Below, one piece after another: positions 13,886 to 26,089 of a stretch of 64,000 nucleotides of DNA. A program made the position numbers and the translations under genes. Numbering within the stretch: the stretch's first letter is position 1; each line of letters starts with the position of its first letter. The stretch spans positions 34,645,501 to 34,709,500 of the forward strand of contig OX485805.1 of the NCBI GenBank assembly GCA_950295325.1, in the 5' to 3' direction. This DNA is from Polytrichum commune. Taxonomy: Eukaryota; Streptophyta; Polytrichopsida; Polytrichales; Polytrichaceae. The notes beneath the pieces are model-generated. The model was not told the DNA's origin. It saw only the letters and a list, made by a program, of their open reading frames with translations, and made no database searches.

Positions 13886-16068
13886 GGCCCAGGGTTGTCC
13901 TCACACTGGAGGCCGGTTTTGTGCCAAAAGAAAGGAAAAAAAAAAGAAACACTGGAGGCCGGCTTGGAGTGCTCTGCAAGCCGTGAGTGACAAGTCCGGT
14001 AAAGTCCACCATAGCCCAGCCCAGCCACAAGAAATAACTAAGTTATGGGGATTATAATGGGATTAAAAACCACCGGTTCAGGAGGCTTCTTCCTTGCTTG
14101 CTTGCTTCCTTCCTTCCTTCCTTCTTTGCTTCCAAAGTGAGAGGCTGGGGAAGGGGTTGTCTGATGGCCGGTGTTTTATGAGAGGTGTCCCACACCCTGG
14201 CCGGCAACTACCCTGATCATTGCCCCCTCTGCATTAATTTGGCTGCAAAATTTGAAAGAGCCTGGGCTGGCTACCTCTGTGTAACGAAACATGAAATCTA
14301 CATCTGTAGTAGTGTCTCCCTAGCCCTTAACAACACTTCAATAGGTTGTATATAGGTAACGGTTGAAAGTGTGGAGTCAGTGTCTACTTTCTTGATGGCA
14401 ATCCATACGATTCAAAAATGTCCGCTTACTGTACTGATGATGTCCCAATTAGTGCGTGTTGCAGTGCAATAACGTTAGTTAGGTGCCCACCACTACTATC
14501 CAAGCTGAAACCATAGTTATTTCTATTCTAAAATGTATGTATTATTGATACAACAATGTTCGGAGTTACGCAATGCAATAACGTCTTACTTGGGAGCTCG
14601 GTTTCTTACTGACGGAAGTTCAATAGGTTGTTTGGACATTATAGAACGTAAATGATTTTGCTTGATGAAAAATGTTACATTTTTGTAAAATAGTTAAAGT
14701 ATTGCATAACTCCGAATAATAACACGCACTACTTGGGATGATTGATGTAGTAGGTAGGGGTATTCAAGTTTTGCTCAACCTCTAGTGAGCATTTAGATCT
14801 TATATGCATAGAGAGAGACAATTGAAACGCGTTTACTTTCAATGCCAAAAACCCATACAAAGCCATTGGGTACATGTATAAGAGAGGGTGATGGGCTCTC
14901 GTGGGTGTACCCGTGGAACAACAACAATCCAACATGGGTAAAAAACTTAGATATGGTTAACTAAGCCAACATTAGATGCCCTAATATTTCAATGCGCAAA
15001 TCTAGTGTTGTGTTTGTGGTTATAGGAGCTCGCCCCTCCCCAAATTCCATCATATTTGCCAATACCTCATCATAGATGACAACCCTATATGCATCTTTCC
15101 GTGTCACCTCCTATGTGATTCTAGCGTATTCAAGTATTTACAATTTTGATATATTCTCAATGTTTTTATGTGATGTTTGAAGTGCTCAAACTTGGTTAGG
15201 ACTAGACACCCACCTCTTTGAGTTGAGTACCCACACCACTGTTACCCAAGGTGAACCCCTAGTTATTTCTATTCTAAAAATATGTATTATCAATACAACA
15301 AGCTTTTATGATTACAATGATCTTTCATGTTTTTTACTTCTAAATTCAACATGGGAGAACCAAAAATGATTGTTGTAGTTCCAACTAGATGCCATCCTTC
15401 GATGGTGTATCGCTAATTATCTTTTGAAACAAGTCTCCTTTGGAATCATTATTATACAACACATGCTAGACAATACTTTATCCCATACGCCTCACCTTTC
15501 AAAGAGAAGGGGCTAACACCCTCTGCATTTCAATTGCTTGTACTCCCCTCACACCTCTAGGCTTGAGCTTTGTGGTGTCATGGTAAACTCAACCATCATA
15601 GATGAAATGGCCTCGGTAAAACCTAAGCCCCCCTTTCATGTCGAGGACCAATTCATTCTAGTTAAACAACCGCTACACTAATGCAAGGTGCATTACGTTG
15701 TTTATAAAGTCTCTCTCTCTCTTACACACACATACAAGTATCCAAGGTCGTATAACAACTCGATTCGTTGTCACCTTCACAAATGGACGAGTTCACCTAG
15801 ACACCGTCAAACTCTAGTCCACCGGGTGAAGGACCAAGGCTTAAGGCTAGAGCTTTGCCGTGTCTCCATCCTTACGGAAAACCAAAAACACAACAAACCA
15901 TCCAATAGTTTCAGAATCGACGATTCTAATACAATTTGAGTACCAAAATGGCATCAAAACCCTCGAAGTAGTGTAATCAACCTCTATACAACCCTCACGA
16001 TCTAAGGCAAGCCCACTCATCTTATGAAAACCCCTTCCATCCACAATACAATAAACGAGTGAGTGTAA
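13886..16068. other. Gene-free region apart from one MITE
   Basis: A cttgcttgcttccttcctt simple repeat lies at 14094-14128. 15233-15310 repeats part of the 14431-14750 element. The remainder shows no coherent frame. Confidence 0.4.
14431..14750. mobile_element. CTACACTG-type MITE, diverged copy
   Basis: Ends tactgatgatgtcccaatta and the complement of tacttgggatgattgatgta, with gttgtttggacattatagaa inside. About 320 bp; about 100 bp longer than the 53897 copy because of inner sequence with ttatttctattctaaaat, which recurs at 15261. Confidence 0.65.
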
Positions 16069-16466
16069 GCCTCGGCAAGGTAAGGTAAAAGGTTAACGGG
16101 TAATACATTGTCCTCTACCTCTACCTTTACCTTACCATTACCCTTACCCGAATCACCCACGCCTACCTTTACCTTTACCTACCCCTTCAACCCGGTAAAT
16201 CACCTGGTAAAATGATGGAATCCATGGGACATTTTATGGCGATCACTCAAAGCTCAAGGCGGACTCCGTTGTGCAAACAATTAGGCACTGGAGCCATAAT
16301 AAATAATTTATCCAATTACCTGTAATTACCGGGTAATCGGATATTCCGTTCGACTTTACCTTTACTCTACCCGCCACCTTACCTGTTGTCTACCCTTCAC
16401 CCTTTACCACTAACTTTTACCGTTTTACCGGGTACCAACCGGTGGTCTACCTTAGCTTGCCGAGGC
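16069..16466. mobile_element. GGTAA/TTACC-rich element with GCCTCGGCAAG inverted ends
   Basis: 398 bp bounded by gcctcggcaaggtaaggtaa and the complement of accttagcttgccgaggc. The first and last thirds are dense in ttacc and ggtaa words, so the halves can pair with each other. No coding capacity. Superfamily unknown. Confidence 0.7.
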
Positions 16467-16499
16467 CTAAGTGAATGTACCGTGGGCGAATAATAAAGT

Positions 16500-16965
16500 A
16501 ATAAGTTAATGTTGTTGTTGTTCTCCTCCATGTCGATTGGGGGGGTTGGGTTCGAAGTCCTGGGCCTCAGGCGGCGACTGTATATACGCGGTGTTTGACT
16601 GGTGTCCCAAGCAAGTGCCCCTAATTACCCGAGGCCAGGAAAAGAACACCAGGCAAGGCTAAAAAAGGCTCCGCAGTCTCCATAGATTATCATTTCATTC
16701 CTCCCCATGTTGGGGGCGCCTCCTAGTGATATAGCCTCCCACGCCCAAGGAACGCCAAGCCCCCAAATATAACACCCCCCCTCCCTCCCTCCCTCTCTCC
16801 CTCCTCCTGCGCCCCAGTATCCTAGTGACATGGCTAACCCCACCCCACCCCACCCCACCCGGTGAAACGCCGGGCCACCCCCCCAACCACCCCAAATATC
16901 CAAGCTACTGTGTTCCCTGCTTGGGTCCAGGGTGGCTGTGTCCATTTTCTCTCCTTCCAATTGAC
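16500..16965. repeat. C-tract-rich block (G-rich on the minus strand)
   Basis: Runs of C at 16767-16810 (ccctccctccctctctccc) and 16840-16882 (ccccaccccaccccacccc) give several G3+ tracts on the minus strand. Minus-strand open frames here are Gly/Trp-rich only because of the repeats. The block ends where family A copy 3 loses its left end. Confidence 0.5.
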
Positions 16966-17447
16966 ATGAGCCAAGGGTCGTGACCATGAAATTGTGAGAG
17001 CCCAAAGGCATGTGTCCAAACGTCTAACACACCTCCAAAGTCACTTGGTATGGTCACCGACCCTCGAGTGTGGTGTGAAGTCATATGTGACCGGCTCCTC
17101 GACTTAATGTTGTTTCAAAGAGTTTTTTATTCATGTGGGTCCTCGCATATGATGAAATAGAATAAACCAACGGTTGTGAGCGTTCGGAGTGGTCTCCTGA
17201 TTTTGTGTTAGGGTTGCTTCCAAGAGGTGGTTTTTGAAAATAATCTAAGTGGTTGTGAAACATGATCCATTTGATGCCACGTGGGAATCCATGTGGACTT
17301 TTACATCCATCTTGCATTCACTTGTATACTCCGTTGGTCCCTTGAGCGTAGTGTGAAGCGAACTTGGAGCGGCCCCGCCTTGTCGACCAATGAGAGTCCT
17401 TGAAGTGTAGTGGTCATGGGCTCTCAATCTCGTGTGTGAAGTGACCC
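16966..17447 (-). mobile_element. Family A MITE, copy 3, left terminus missing
   Basis: The sequence from catgagccaagggtcgtgac to the right end ctcgtgtgtgaagtgaccc matches copy 1 in the same orientation, and TAA follows. The outer ~14 bp of the left repeat are replaced by unrelated C-rich sequence, so the copy is truncated. Confidence 0.75.
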
Positions 17448-17531
17448 TAAGATCTCTCATCGGTTGAAAAGGACTTGAATGTCCAAGTTCATTGCACTCT
17501 AGTGGGTGAGGGTCAAATAGTCCAAACAAAA

Positions 17532-17734
17532 TTATCATGGATGAAAAGTTTAGATGGATTCCTGTAGGGCATACTGTAAATAATGTCACGTGGTCTATTG
17601 AAAGTTGCATCGAGCCTGCCTCTTGGAGGTAGGCACGACACAAATTCCAATAGTCTGTGTCATTGGTACAACCTTTGGATGAGAATCAAGGGCCTTCACA
17701 TTTACATGGGCACGACCATTGGCTTGCGTGTGAA
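17532..17734 (+). mobile_element. Family A fragment adjoining copy 3
   Basis: Matches the inner and right portions of family A (atggattcctgtagggcat, cctcttggaggtaggca, and the end gtgtgaagtggccc). The left half is absent. Confidence 0.6.
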
Positions 17735-19819
17735 GTGGCCCTTGATTAGTGTTTGTGTTTTTTGAAATGAAGTATGTAATGGGATCGTGAGAGAGGTAAT
17801 TGAGCTCATCGTGTACGAGTGTACCTCTCCTTCATCCAACATGAAAAAAGGTTTGAAATATTGTGTGTCCCATAGGTTACTTGTTTTAAGTTGATTTTAC
17901 ATTAGACTCATTTTTAAAGACCCCATATTAGTTTATTCAAGGTCGCTTGAGATTAATCATCAACAAACCTTTAGGGGGGCAAATTTTGAATGTTGGATGG
18001 ATGAGAGGTATGTTCATATATGATGATTCCCTCTCTCCATGCGATCATGGCAAAACTAAGATGAACAAGATTTCTCAAAATCTTTGATGAATTCACTCAC
18101 CAATGGACTCTCCCATGTGGTTGCTTTTGTATTCCTCACTTGATATGTAATAGAGTGATCCTCTTCCTCTAACATGACTTTTGGTCCATAACATTTTTCA
18201 ACATGTAGGTTGGTTCCATGACCTTGGATTACGTCAATTATATTTTGTGGGGGTCCCCTAAACAAAGTAAGAACATTCATTTATTATTCATAAATTCATG
18301 ATGACACTTGGAAATTTGGGTGGAGTTATACTCCTGACACGATTCGCACGAATCATTGTTCTTCATGCCAATGTTGGACTAATTCATGACAAAAATTTCC
18401 CATTTGAGTTAAAAGGATAACTCTAATTCCTTAACTCCGTGCATTGTGTGGAGGGAGACAAACGACCTTGTTTTGCACTAGGTCTATCTAGTTGTAGACA
18501 CCCTTCTCAATTATAGCAAAGATCGAACGGCAAAAGACCATCTCACCTTATGAGGATAAATCCCATCCCAATGTGATGGAGAGTGTTCTTTGAATTCTTT
18601 GATGCAATTTGGTGGCCTCTTGGCCATGGTCGCTCCTATAAGCAATTTTAATAGTTACTCGATTTGGTACTAGTTCGACTACATGTGTGATTGCCTAAGC
18701 CACTAGGGTTGGTCTTCATATGACATTCTCCAACTTCGGTACGATATTCGTTTCTCATTTACAATCCACATGGTGTTTAGACTTACCAAGAACGCTAACA
18801 TTGTTGGAAGTTCTAAGATGACACCTTACCTCCAAGCTTGAATAAAGAACCTTTCTCCATGATATATTCAAATCCCCGTTGAAGGAGCTAAAGGGCAATG
18901 TATCACTAGGAATTTGAACATATCATGGAGAAAGGTTGTTTATTCAAGCTCGGAGTAGAAACAACCGATGGGAAATCATGTGGTTGTACATCCCCCCTTG
19001 CAATTGATTCATTTTCAATTTGTGCCAAAAAAAAAAAAAAACTCAATTTGTCATCATCTATTTGTCTTGCTCAATAATAATTGTAAACCACCCACGTAGT
19101 GTCATCTATCATCAATCATCACTAAACATAAACCTACCATGACATGATATTCCTTGTAAAACACATACGTGCACTGTAGATGTACAAATGTTGAAACTAA
19201 TGTCACTTGTTACATGATTCTCATTCATATTTCAATCATCCATGTAATATTTCATTACAAAAGTCTTAAGATGCAAAAAAGAAAAGAAGATTGTTTCAAT
19301 AATTGACATAGATTTCATTCAGATTTCAATCATCGTTGATAGAATTTGTAAACATATCCAATAAGAAGTGTTGTTAGAGAAGTTACCACGGCGACATAAA
19401 ACACCCATTTGACACTAAATGCAATACTTAGTGTAGAAGCATGGGCTCTAGACAAAATTAGTGTGGGCCACAGTAATAGGACTATGTGTAGCAAGGCTGG
19501 CACCACGCGGTTTTTCACAGTTTGGTTTTTTCATAGTTAAAAAAAAGAAACCCAATCATATGAGATCCAACAAAGTTTGGTTTTGTTCGATTTTATTGCA
19601 GATAAGTTGAGATTATCAGACAGAGGGGCCCAATGTCCGCCAATGATGATGCCGATTGCCAAGTGCCAAGTGCCAAGTGCTGGAATAAAACCATTTGCAG
19701 GAATCGGGTTTCTTTGCAATTAAACCCAAAACCCAATGCATCGGCCGGAAAGAAGTTGGGTTTTTCCCACCCTTGATGTGTAGAGTGGTGTGGTGAGAGA
19801 AGCACCGAAACCTAAGATT
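17735..19819. other. Gene-free region upstream of the four-exon plant gene
   Basis: Apart from the hairpin at 18.83-18.95 kb and an A-run at 19026-19040, no feature was recognised. Short frames here have no family resemblance. Confidence 0.4.
18832..18953. ncRNA. Candidate microRNA-like hairpin
   Basis: Arms 18832-18875 and 18910-18953 are 44 nt inverted copies with four mismatches, separated by a 34 nt loop. Arm 5' includes aacctttctccatgatat; arm 3' has its complement. The geometry fits a plant MIRNA precursor or a very short young inverted repeat. Expression cannot be judged from sequence. Confidence 0.4.
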
Positions 19820-20644
19820 TTATGACCGAATTCCGGCGCCAAATGGCCTCCACATCAGAAACACAACATGCCCGGAACCCTACCACCCCACCCGCCGAAC
19901 GGCCTGTGCGGCGCCCGCCCGCGACCCGGCGAAACGCCGGGCCGCTCCGGCGCCTGAGGCCGCCGATCGACACACCACCATCTCGGCGCCGCTCGCTCGG
20001 CCCATGTTTGTTCTGATCGTCTCGAGTATCCCCTCGCCTCGCCGTAGAAGTAAGTATAGTAGCTCAATATCACCGCCGGCCTCACCCACTTCGCCTACTC
20101 TCCCTCATAGCCAAGAGAACTCAACATCATCGTTACATAGCCGTTGGAGCGGCCTTTTCGAGTAAAAGCTCACTTGCTTGACCCTTTGAAGCTTATTTTG
20201 ATTTGATCGGAGTGGTGTGGGTTGTGTGGCTGCATACTTGTGTGGAGAGTTACGAAGTTGATTTCTGCAGCTGGAGTGGTGTGTTAGTGTCGAGTGGTGG
20301 GTTGCGCCACTGGCTTAGGCTGAACTGTTTGAAGGCCCGGAGGTTCGGAGGTTCGGAGGTGCAAATTTGTGGTTTGTGGAATTTGGTGTTCTGGCTGGCT
20401 GCTTCCTTGCAGCGTCCTACATTGTGCGGATTGAGCGAGTTTTTCTAACTGCGGGCAATGATACTTCCGAGTTTCTTCCAAGATTGAGTTGTTGTGTGGG
20501 TTTGGCGGAGGGTTGAGTGGTGCTGGTTATCTATCGCCTACATTGGCGAGAGACACGGAGTGCTGCGGATGTTTTGGAGCTTTCGGGTGAAGTGGGTTAG
20601 CAGTTAGTTGTTGTGGTGTAGGAGCTAGTAGGGGTGGAGTTCCA
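19820..20644 (+). promoter_or_regulatory. GC-rich presumed leader or promoter of the four-exon plant gene
   Basis: Base composition changes sharply near 19.82 kb, from A+T-rich repeats to a CG-rich block up to about 20.1 kb, as expected for the 5' end of a plant gene. A consensus donor (GTAAGT at 20050) and a pyrimidine-led acceptor (ttctgcag ending 20270) would define a 221 bp intron in the 5' UTR. A 64-codon upstream reading frame (19822-20016), rich in Arg and Pro, could be an uORF but has no recognisable domain. Transcription start and intron use are inferred. Confidence 0.4.
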
Positions 20645-22596
20645 ATGGCTTTCGAGATAGCCAGAGTGCATGGGTTAATACGGTCTAACATTGGGGAAGA
20701 TGGGTTACCACTTCCTTTCTCACACGGCATTAGCGATTCGCGGTTCCGTGAGCACTACCATTTCCCTTCTCCTGAGCTAAACATCAATAGCTCAGCGCAG
20801 TGGTCGGAAACCTGCTCACCCATCGAAACGTCTCCCTGCACCACCGAAACTGAGAGCGACGAAGATGAGGAGCTTCTTGCAGGCTTGGCTGAGCGGATTG
20901 CGTGTTCAATGTTGCTTGATGACGATGAAGCCACCGGGAGCGGGTTGATGGGGAAGTATTCGATGCCAAAGGGTTGTGACAATTTCCAGTCACCGGTTTG
21001 CGTGTCACCACCTTCAAGCTGGACTGCGGCGGGCAACTGGCCATCTTCTGCGGGAAGCTCAGAACACTCTTCCCGAGTTTCCTCACAAATGTCTTCTCCT
21101 CCCAGAACTCCTATCTCGGCAGAGAATCATGCGTGGGACTTGCTCTACGAAGCCGCAGGTGAAGTGGTTCGACAGAAGATAAATAATGAGAGGAAAGTTA
21201 TGTCACTACAAGCTCGTGTGCAGCAGTACCAAGCGCAGCAGGCGCAGCAGAGCGCTCAGGCCCAGAAGTGGGCGCAACATCAACAAATGTCACTGCAAAA
21301 CCAACAACAACTACAACAAACTATGCAAAACCAGGCTCATTTCCCTGCCGTTGGATACGCATCTCCGAAACCTTCGCAAAGATCGTTCCAAGCGTCCGGT
21401 AACGGCGTGTGCAGCCCCATGAGCTCGCCCATGAGTCCTCGCGGGAGGTTCGCTCCTGAGTTTCCGCAGTTGCAAAGAAGCCCAAGTTCGTCTCCGAAGG
21501 AACATATCAATCAGGTTGGTGGTCCCGGACAAAGCTACATTGTGAGTATCGGTCGCTCTGAGGATTGCTTAGAAGGTTTTAGGCATTTTGTGAGGCTTCA
21601 ACTTGCAATTTTGTGAGTTTTTTTCGTTGACATTGGGTGATATTCTTGTTCAGAGCCGGCAATCGAAAGGTGGACAAACTGGTGGAGGCTGGGCTAGGCA
21701 AAGCAGACCGCAAGGCTCCCAGGCACAACAACAAGCGAGTCGGCTAGGTGGAAACGGGAAACCTTCTAACAGCAACAACCACCGGAGTGGACGATCGATC
21801 AACTGCAATTCCCCGCATCGGCACCAAGTTCCTGCTGTCAATGGAGGATCAGGCATGCGTGCTGTGTTTCTGGGTGGAAATGGCACGGGACGAGAGTCTG
21901 GTGGTACCGGAGTGTTCCTTCCTCGTACTGTCGGCAGTGGTTCGGAGTCGAAGCGAAAGCCAGGTAACTTTCAAGTTCTGAACAATGTGATCGATTTGTT
22001 CAAATACTTTGTCATCACAAGAAGCAAATTCCCCCTCTCGAAATGCACATCAAAAGCAAGTCTGATTTTGATGTTTCCGTGTTTGCAGCTTGCTCAACTG
22101 TTCTATTGCCGACTCGGATAGTCCAAGTTTTGAATCTAAATGTTGAAGATATGAGGCCGAACCCTTCGTCCCCGTGTTCGCCGGTCATGCACAATAACAA
22201 CCTCAGAGCAGGTATTTGTGATTTCAGACTTAATTTAAGTCATCATTAGTTTGATGTTTTTTGGTTTGGGTGAAGTATGTACATTTGTCACCTCGTAGTC
22301 ACCTGTGTTTTTATCTGGGCATCCCGGGTTTCTCACCATTTCTTGATTTCGGGTAAATTTGATAACGTTGAGCGTTGTCGTTAGTCGTGTTTCTAATTTT
22401 GTTTTTGGGGTTTGGTGCAGATTGTTCGATATTGTCTGCTCCCACATACCCGTACCTTGCTGCTTCACCACCCGCGGCAGCTCCGAAGATGTGCCACGAG
22501 GAGAGCTGGGCCTCCGCATACAGGAAGCTCCACCCTTCGGTGCTTCGGCAACTGCCACCTTCGGAGCTTTGCCTTCCAACCGAGTGGACATACTGA
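20645..22596 (+). CDS. Plant-specific low-complexity protein of unknown function, four exons, 492 aa
   Basis: Exons 20645-21514, 21654-21963, 22089-22211 and 22421-22596 join in frame (phases 0, 1, 1) at GT-AG introns of 139, 125 and 209 bp. The protein starts MAFEIARVHG. It has an acidic stretch with LLAGLAERIACSMLLDDDE (77-95), a conserved-looking HAWDLLYEAAGEV (162-174), a Gln-rich coiled stretch (190-230), Ser/Pro-rich SPMS repeats (257-264), GMRAVFLGG (357-365), GTGVFLPR (374-381), CSTVLLPTRIVQVLNLNV (395-412) and the C-terminus LPTEWTY. I recall the GMRAVFL, GTGVFLPR and LPxEWTY motifs from a plant family without assigned function; this is from memory. No signal peptide, membrane segment or enzyme motif is visible, so a soluble, largely disordered protein is likely. 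The ATG chosen opens the first exon and sits in a good context (ccaATGG). Gene structure is confident; function is unknown. Confidence 0.88.
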
Positions 22597-23400
22597 GCAC
22601 CTCCAGTTAGGCTCCCATTTTACTTTATCATCATCATTATCAGCAGCAGTAACACCATTTCCGGGGGAGCATATCTCCTACCGCAGAATTATCTTCTACT
22701 TTCTCCCAGAGTCACACAGAGGCGGCACTTTGGCATCAACTTTCGTTTGATGCTGAAATCTTGATGACAGACACAGTTTTGAGGCGAGAAATTTCATCTC
22801 GCGAGGACCCATGAAGAATTTGGTTGACAGGGTTGTACATTAGCAGCAGCATTAACAACAACATTGTAAAGTACATTTGCGGTGCAGTAGGTCCAATGGT
22901 TCGTCGTCACTCTTGAGAGGATAACCTTCCCTTTCTCAATTCAGGAACAAGGATTGATCAATTCCTGTAGCAAACATGGGAAGCAAGCCCCACAACAACA
23001 GCATCATCATCAACAATAAGGTACAGCAGTTTAGCAGCAGCAGCAGCACCAGTAGCCGCGCGGCAGCGGTAGTTGGCGGCAGCCATTCCTCCCTTTCGCT
23101 CCTCAAGAGGTCTTGACAGCATTCATTTTCACATGTGCCTCTTTGCACAGACAGAACACACGGCACACGAATCAAATAACTTCCGCGCCGGGCCATGAAT
23201 TTATCAGTGGCCCGCGTCGCATATATCATAAGCTCCTATGCTTTCATTTGTTGACGATCCTTTTTTTGGGTTCATGCAGAAATGACCTACGACGGTGATA
23301 CATACATTTTTCTTGTACCCTCGATGATCACTAAATAAGCGGTTGCATTCTACCAGTCCAATCACACCTGTGTAAATCTTTCTTTATGTGCTATATGTTC
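22597..23400 (+). other. Presumed 3' UTR of the four-exon plant gene
   Basis: No coding exon is visible here. The stretch keeps a gene-like composition and contains a cluster of CAG/CAA trinucleotides (about 22996-23055) and other short simple repeats. The 3' end cannot be placed; T-rich sequence near 23370-23430 is a plausible polyadenylation region. Confidence 0.3.
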
Positions 23401-24069
23401 TATCTACTCTGAATTGTAATTTGCATGTTGGATTTAAGTGGTCTCAGCCAATGTGGACTGACATGGGATACAATTTTTTATGGGATTCCAGTACCTGTTT
23501 GGTCACCATAATTCACCATGTCCTCCTACAAGAGGACATATTCTGGATAAATATTAGCTAAATGCTGATCCACAATGGACTTTTGACAAGTGGAGATGGT
23601 AGATCTTTGTCTTAAGTTGGTCTTAGCTTGTTTTGCAGCTCAATTCCATCAAAGAGGAACTCGAGTCATGGATGTACCATTTTAAAGTTTGCCACATGTA
23701 ACGCTCCCGTTTCTTTTACTTTTAGCTCATTAAAGATGCGTCGCCGGGCCTTCAATGGATGCTGCAGTAATGTGCCTGATGATGTTACTGCAGCATTTAC
23801 ACTTCACAGTGGGGAAGATTGTGCGATCTCTTGGCAGGCGAAGGCGCTCCAGTGCTCTTAAATTCTACCGTACTAAACCAATCTTTTTGACCACCTCTAC
23901 CTGCAGTCTCCCTGCCCTCTACATTCTTTTTGACTTGCTGCCAGCATTGATACATGGATATCGGGCGGATTGTATGAGGTAGTTTTACCCCATATGTAAT
24001 ACGGGGAATACATAGTGTTGGTATTGGGTCATTTTTATACACCAATACCACTATTTAACACTTGTACAT

Positions 24070-24860
24070 CTGAAGCTCACTATTGCACGACCCTGATACA
24101 GTGTTCGTTTTTGGTTTATTACACTTGAAGCCACTCACTGTAGTGTTACTTCCAAATGTAGGACGGCTGTTCCTAGTGTGGATTTTGCGTTTATGTATCA
24201 TAGACGCTTAATCCATGTCTCCAAACCAACACAACTGGGCTTTAAATGCATGATTGTAAGTAAATGGAGTTGCTTTTGGGCATGCTCACAACACTAAGTA
24301 CTAGCACCATGCCTACGATGCTCCAAATGTATGATGACAGTGGTATGTAGTGATGGTTTGGGGTATACGTATTATAGGCACTGGTCTCGGGCTTTAACCA
24401 GCTCTATTTACCCCAGTCATACAATTGAACTCCTCAATGTGTGATGGAAGTGCCCAGAGTTGGTATTGGGTTCATTGTTCAATGATGTTACATACTACTG
24501 CCATACATATGAAGCTCCAAATGTACTGGGTATGTCTGATAGGCTCTGGTCTCCGAGCTACTACCAACCCTATGTATTGATTTCATACATTTGAGTATAG
24601 AGTTGGTTTTAGGTTGAATGTTGGTTTGCATATGTGTAACAACACCACCTTACACATGAAGCTCCAAATGTACTGTGTATGTAGATAGGCACTGGTCTCC
24701 GAGCTACTACCAACACTGCGTATTGATTTCATACATTTGAAGTTCTGAATGTGTATAGAGTTGGTTTTAGGTTGAATGTTGATTTGGATATGTGTAACAA
24801 CACGTTACATATGAAGCTCCAAATGTGTGATAGGGGTACATAGTGATGGTGTTGGGTATA
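24070..24860. repeat. Degenerate tandem array, ~150 bp unit
   Basis: The phrase gaagctccaaatgt recurs at 24511, 24658 and 24813 (spacing 147 and 155 bp), with weaker versions at about 24318, 24427 and 24072. Units share ggtctccgagctactaccaa and agagttggttttaggttgaa. Confidence 0.75.
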
Positions 24861-25239
24861 CATATACGTACGTTGGGTACCTTTAGGGTTTGCAAGCTTT
24901 TTATGTAGTTAGATACCCAATGTAAGTTACTGCATGTGAAGAAGGTGATGATGGGAGGGAGCGCCATGGACATGATGATGGGCGAATAGATCTGGCCATC
25001 TGCTCCCATATCTGTGTGTCTGCCATACCATTCCTGACACCCACCCACCTGTACAAAACAATCTCCCCGCGACCAGTTCCGGGATCCTGTCTGTCTGCCA
25101 TCCCCATTCCTCCCTTTCTTTCCTTTCCTCCCCCACCTGTACGATGATCCATCTGGTGATGAATTTCAAATCAGTCTCTGTCTCTCTGCCTGCCTGTCCG
25201 TTCGGCTGTCTGTCTCTGCACTTGCTCGCTTGCGGTGAG

Positions 25240-26085
25240 AAAAGAAGGCCCTCCAACTCTTCAGACATATCCTCAAATAATGTTGCAATTACTTACCCCT
25301 CTCACGCGCAAGCAAAGGTCACTTGCACCACTTACACGTACTGTGGGAGTGGGGCAACATTATGCAGCAATTATCTGCCCAGGACTATCGACCTCTCACG
25401 GCAGGCCGGCAGAGGAGAGGAGATGAGATTAAGGTAGATGTGTCCTTACATGGATACTTTTCCTCTCAGCATCCACTTACCGTGAGAAACACACAATTAA
25501 TGCAAGATGATTAGCAAATCCAAACCCTGCCGGTAACCTTCTTGCCTTGTAAAATTTTGAAGCTCGTATATAGTATCTTTTTCATTACCAAAGTGAAGAT
25601 TCTCGTGCCCATTAAGTGGTCATATAGCCTCCCCCTCTAAATATGTTGAGTGTTGAATCTAGAACGGTTAGCTCATTTTGAGCATGTAGTCCAATCTCTT
25701 TTAAACTAACGTTTTTGTTGAAGCTGGTTCTTAGATCCACACCTAACCACATACCACTCAAATATACGTGTCGCGATTATGGGTCTGTTCGATTTAGGCG
25801 CGCCTGCCTTAGATGAGATGCCAGTTGTTGCAAGATGATGCACCTGTGGAAAAGATTTTCTTGCTTCGTCCGGCTTCTAGTTCTTCGTCCTGAGGGGAAA
25901 TGCTGTGAAAGAATAATCAATGACCTTTAAACTCTTCAGAGCGAGTCCAGACATGCTTTCAAATAATGCTGCAATTACTTACCTCGTTGCGGGAAAGGAC
26001 GACACTTGCAACGCTTCCACGTTGTACTGTGGGAGTGGCGACATTATGGTGGAATTATCTATCTGCGCAGAATTATCAAGCGCGC
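25240..26085 (+). repeat. Two direct copies of a ~150 bp segment
   Basis: Segment 25250-25385 and segment 25925-26080 share aactcttcaga, tcaaataatg with tgcaattacttacc, and gtactgtgggagtgg with acattatg. They are about 680 bp apart in the same orientation. The sequence is comparatively GC-rich but I find no consistent reading frame between the copies. Confidence 0.6.
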
Positions 26086-26089
26086 AGGT

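Noticed and set aside
16625..17011. 128-codon Gly/Trp-rich minus-strand frame
   Set aside because: Its composition comes from C-tract simple repeats, and it overlaps the end of a MITE.
20755..21086. Minus-strand frames opposite exon 1 of the plus-strand gene
   Set aside because: Antisense shadows with Ser runs that mirror the acidic coding stretch.
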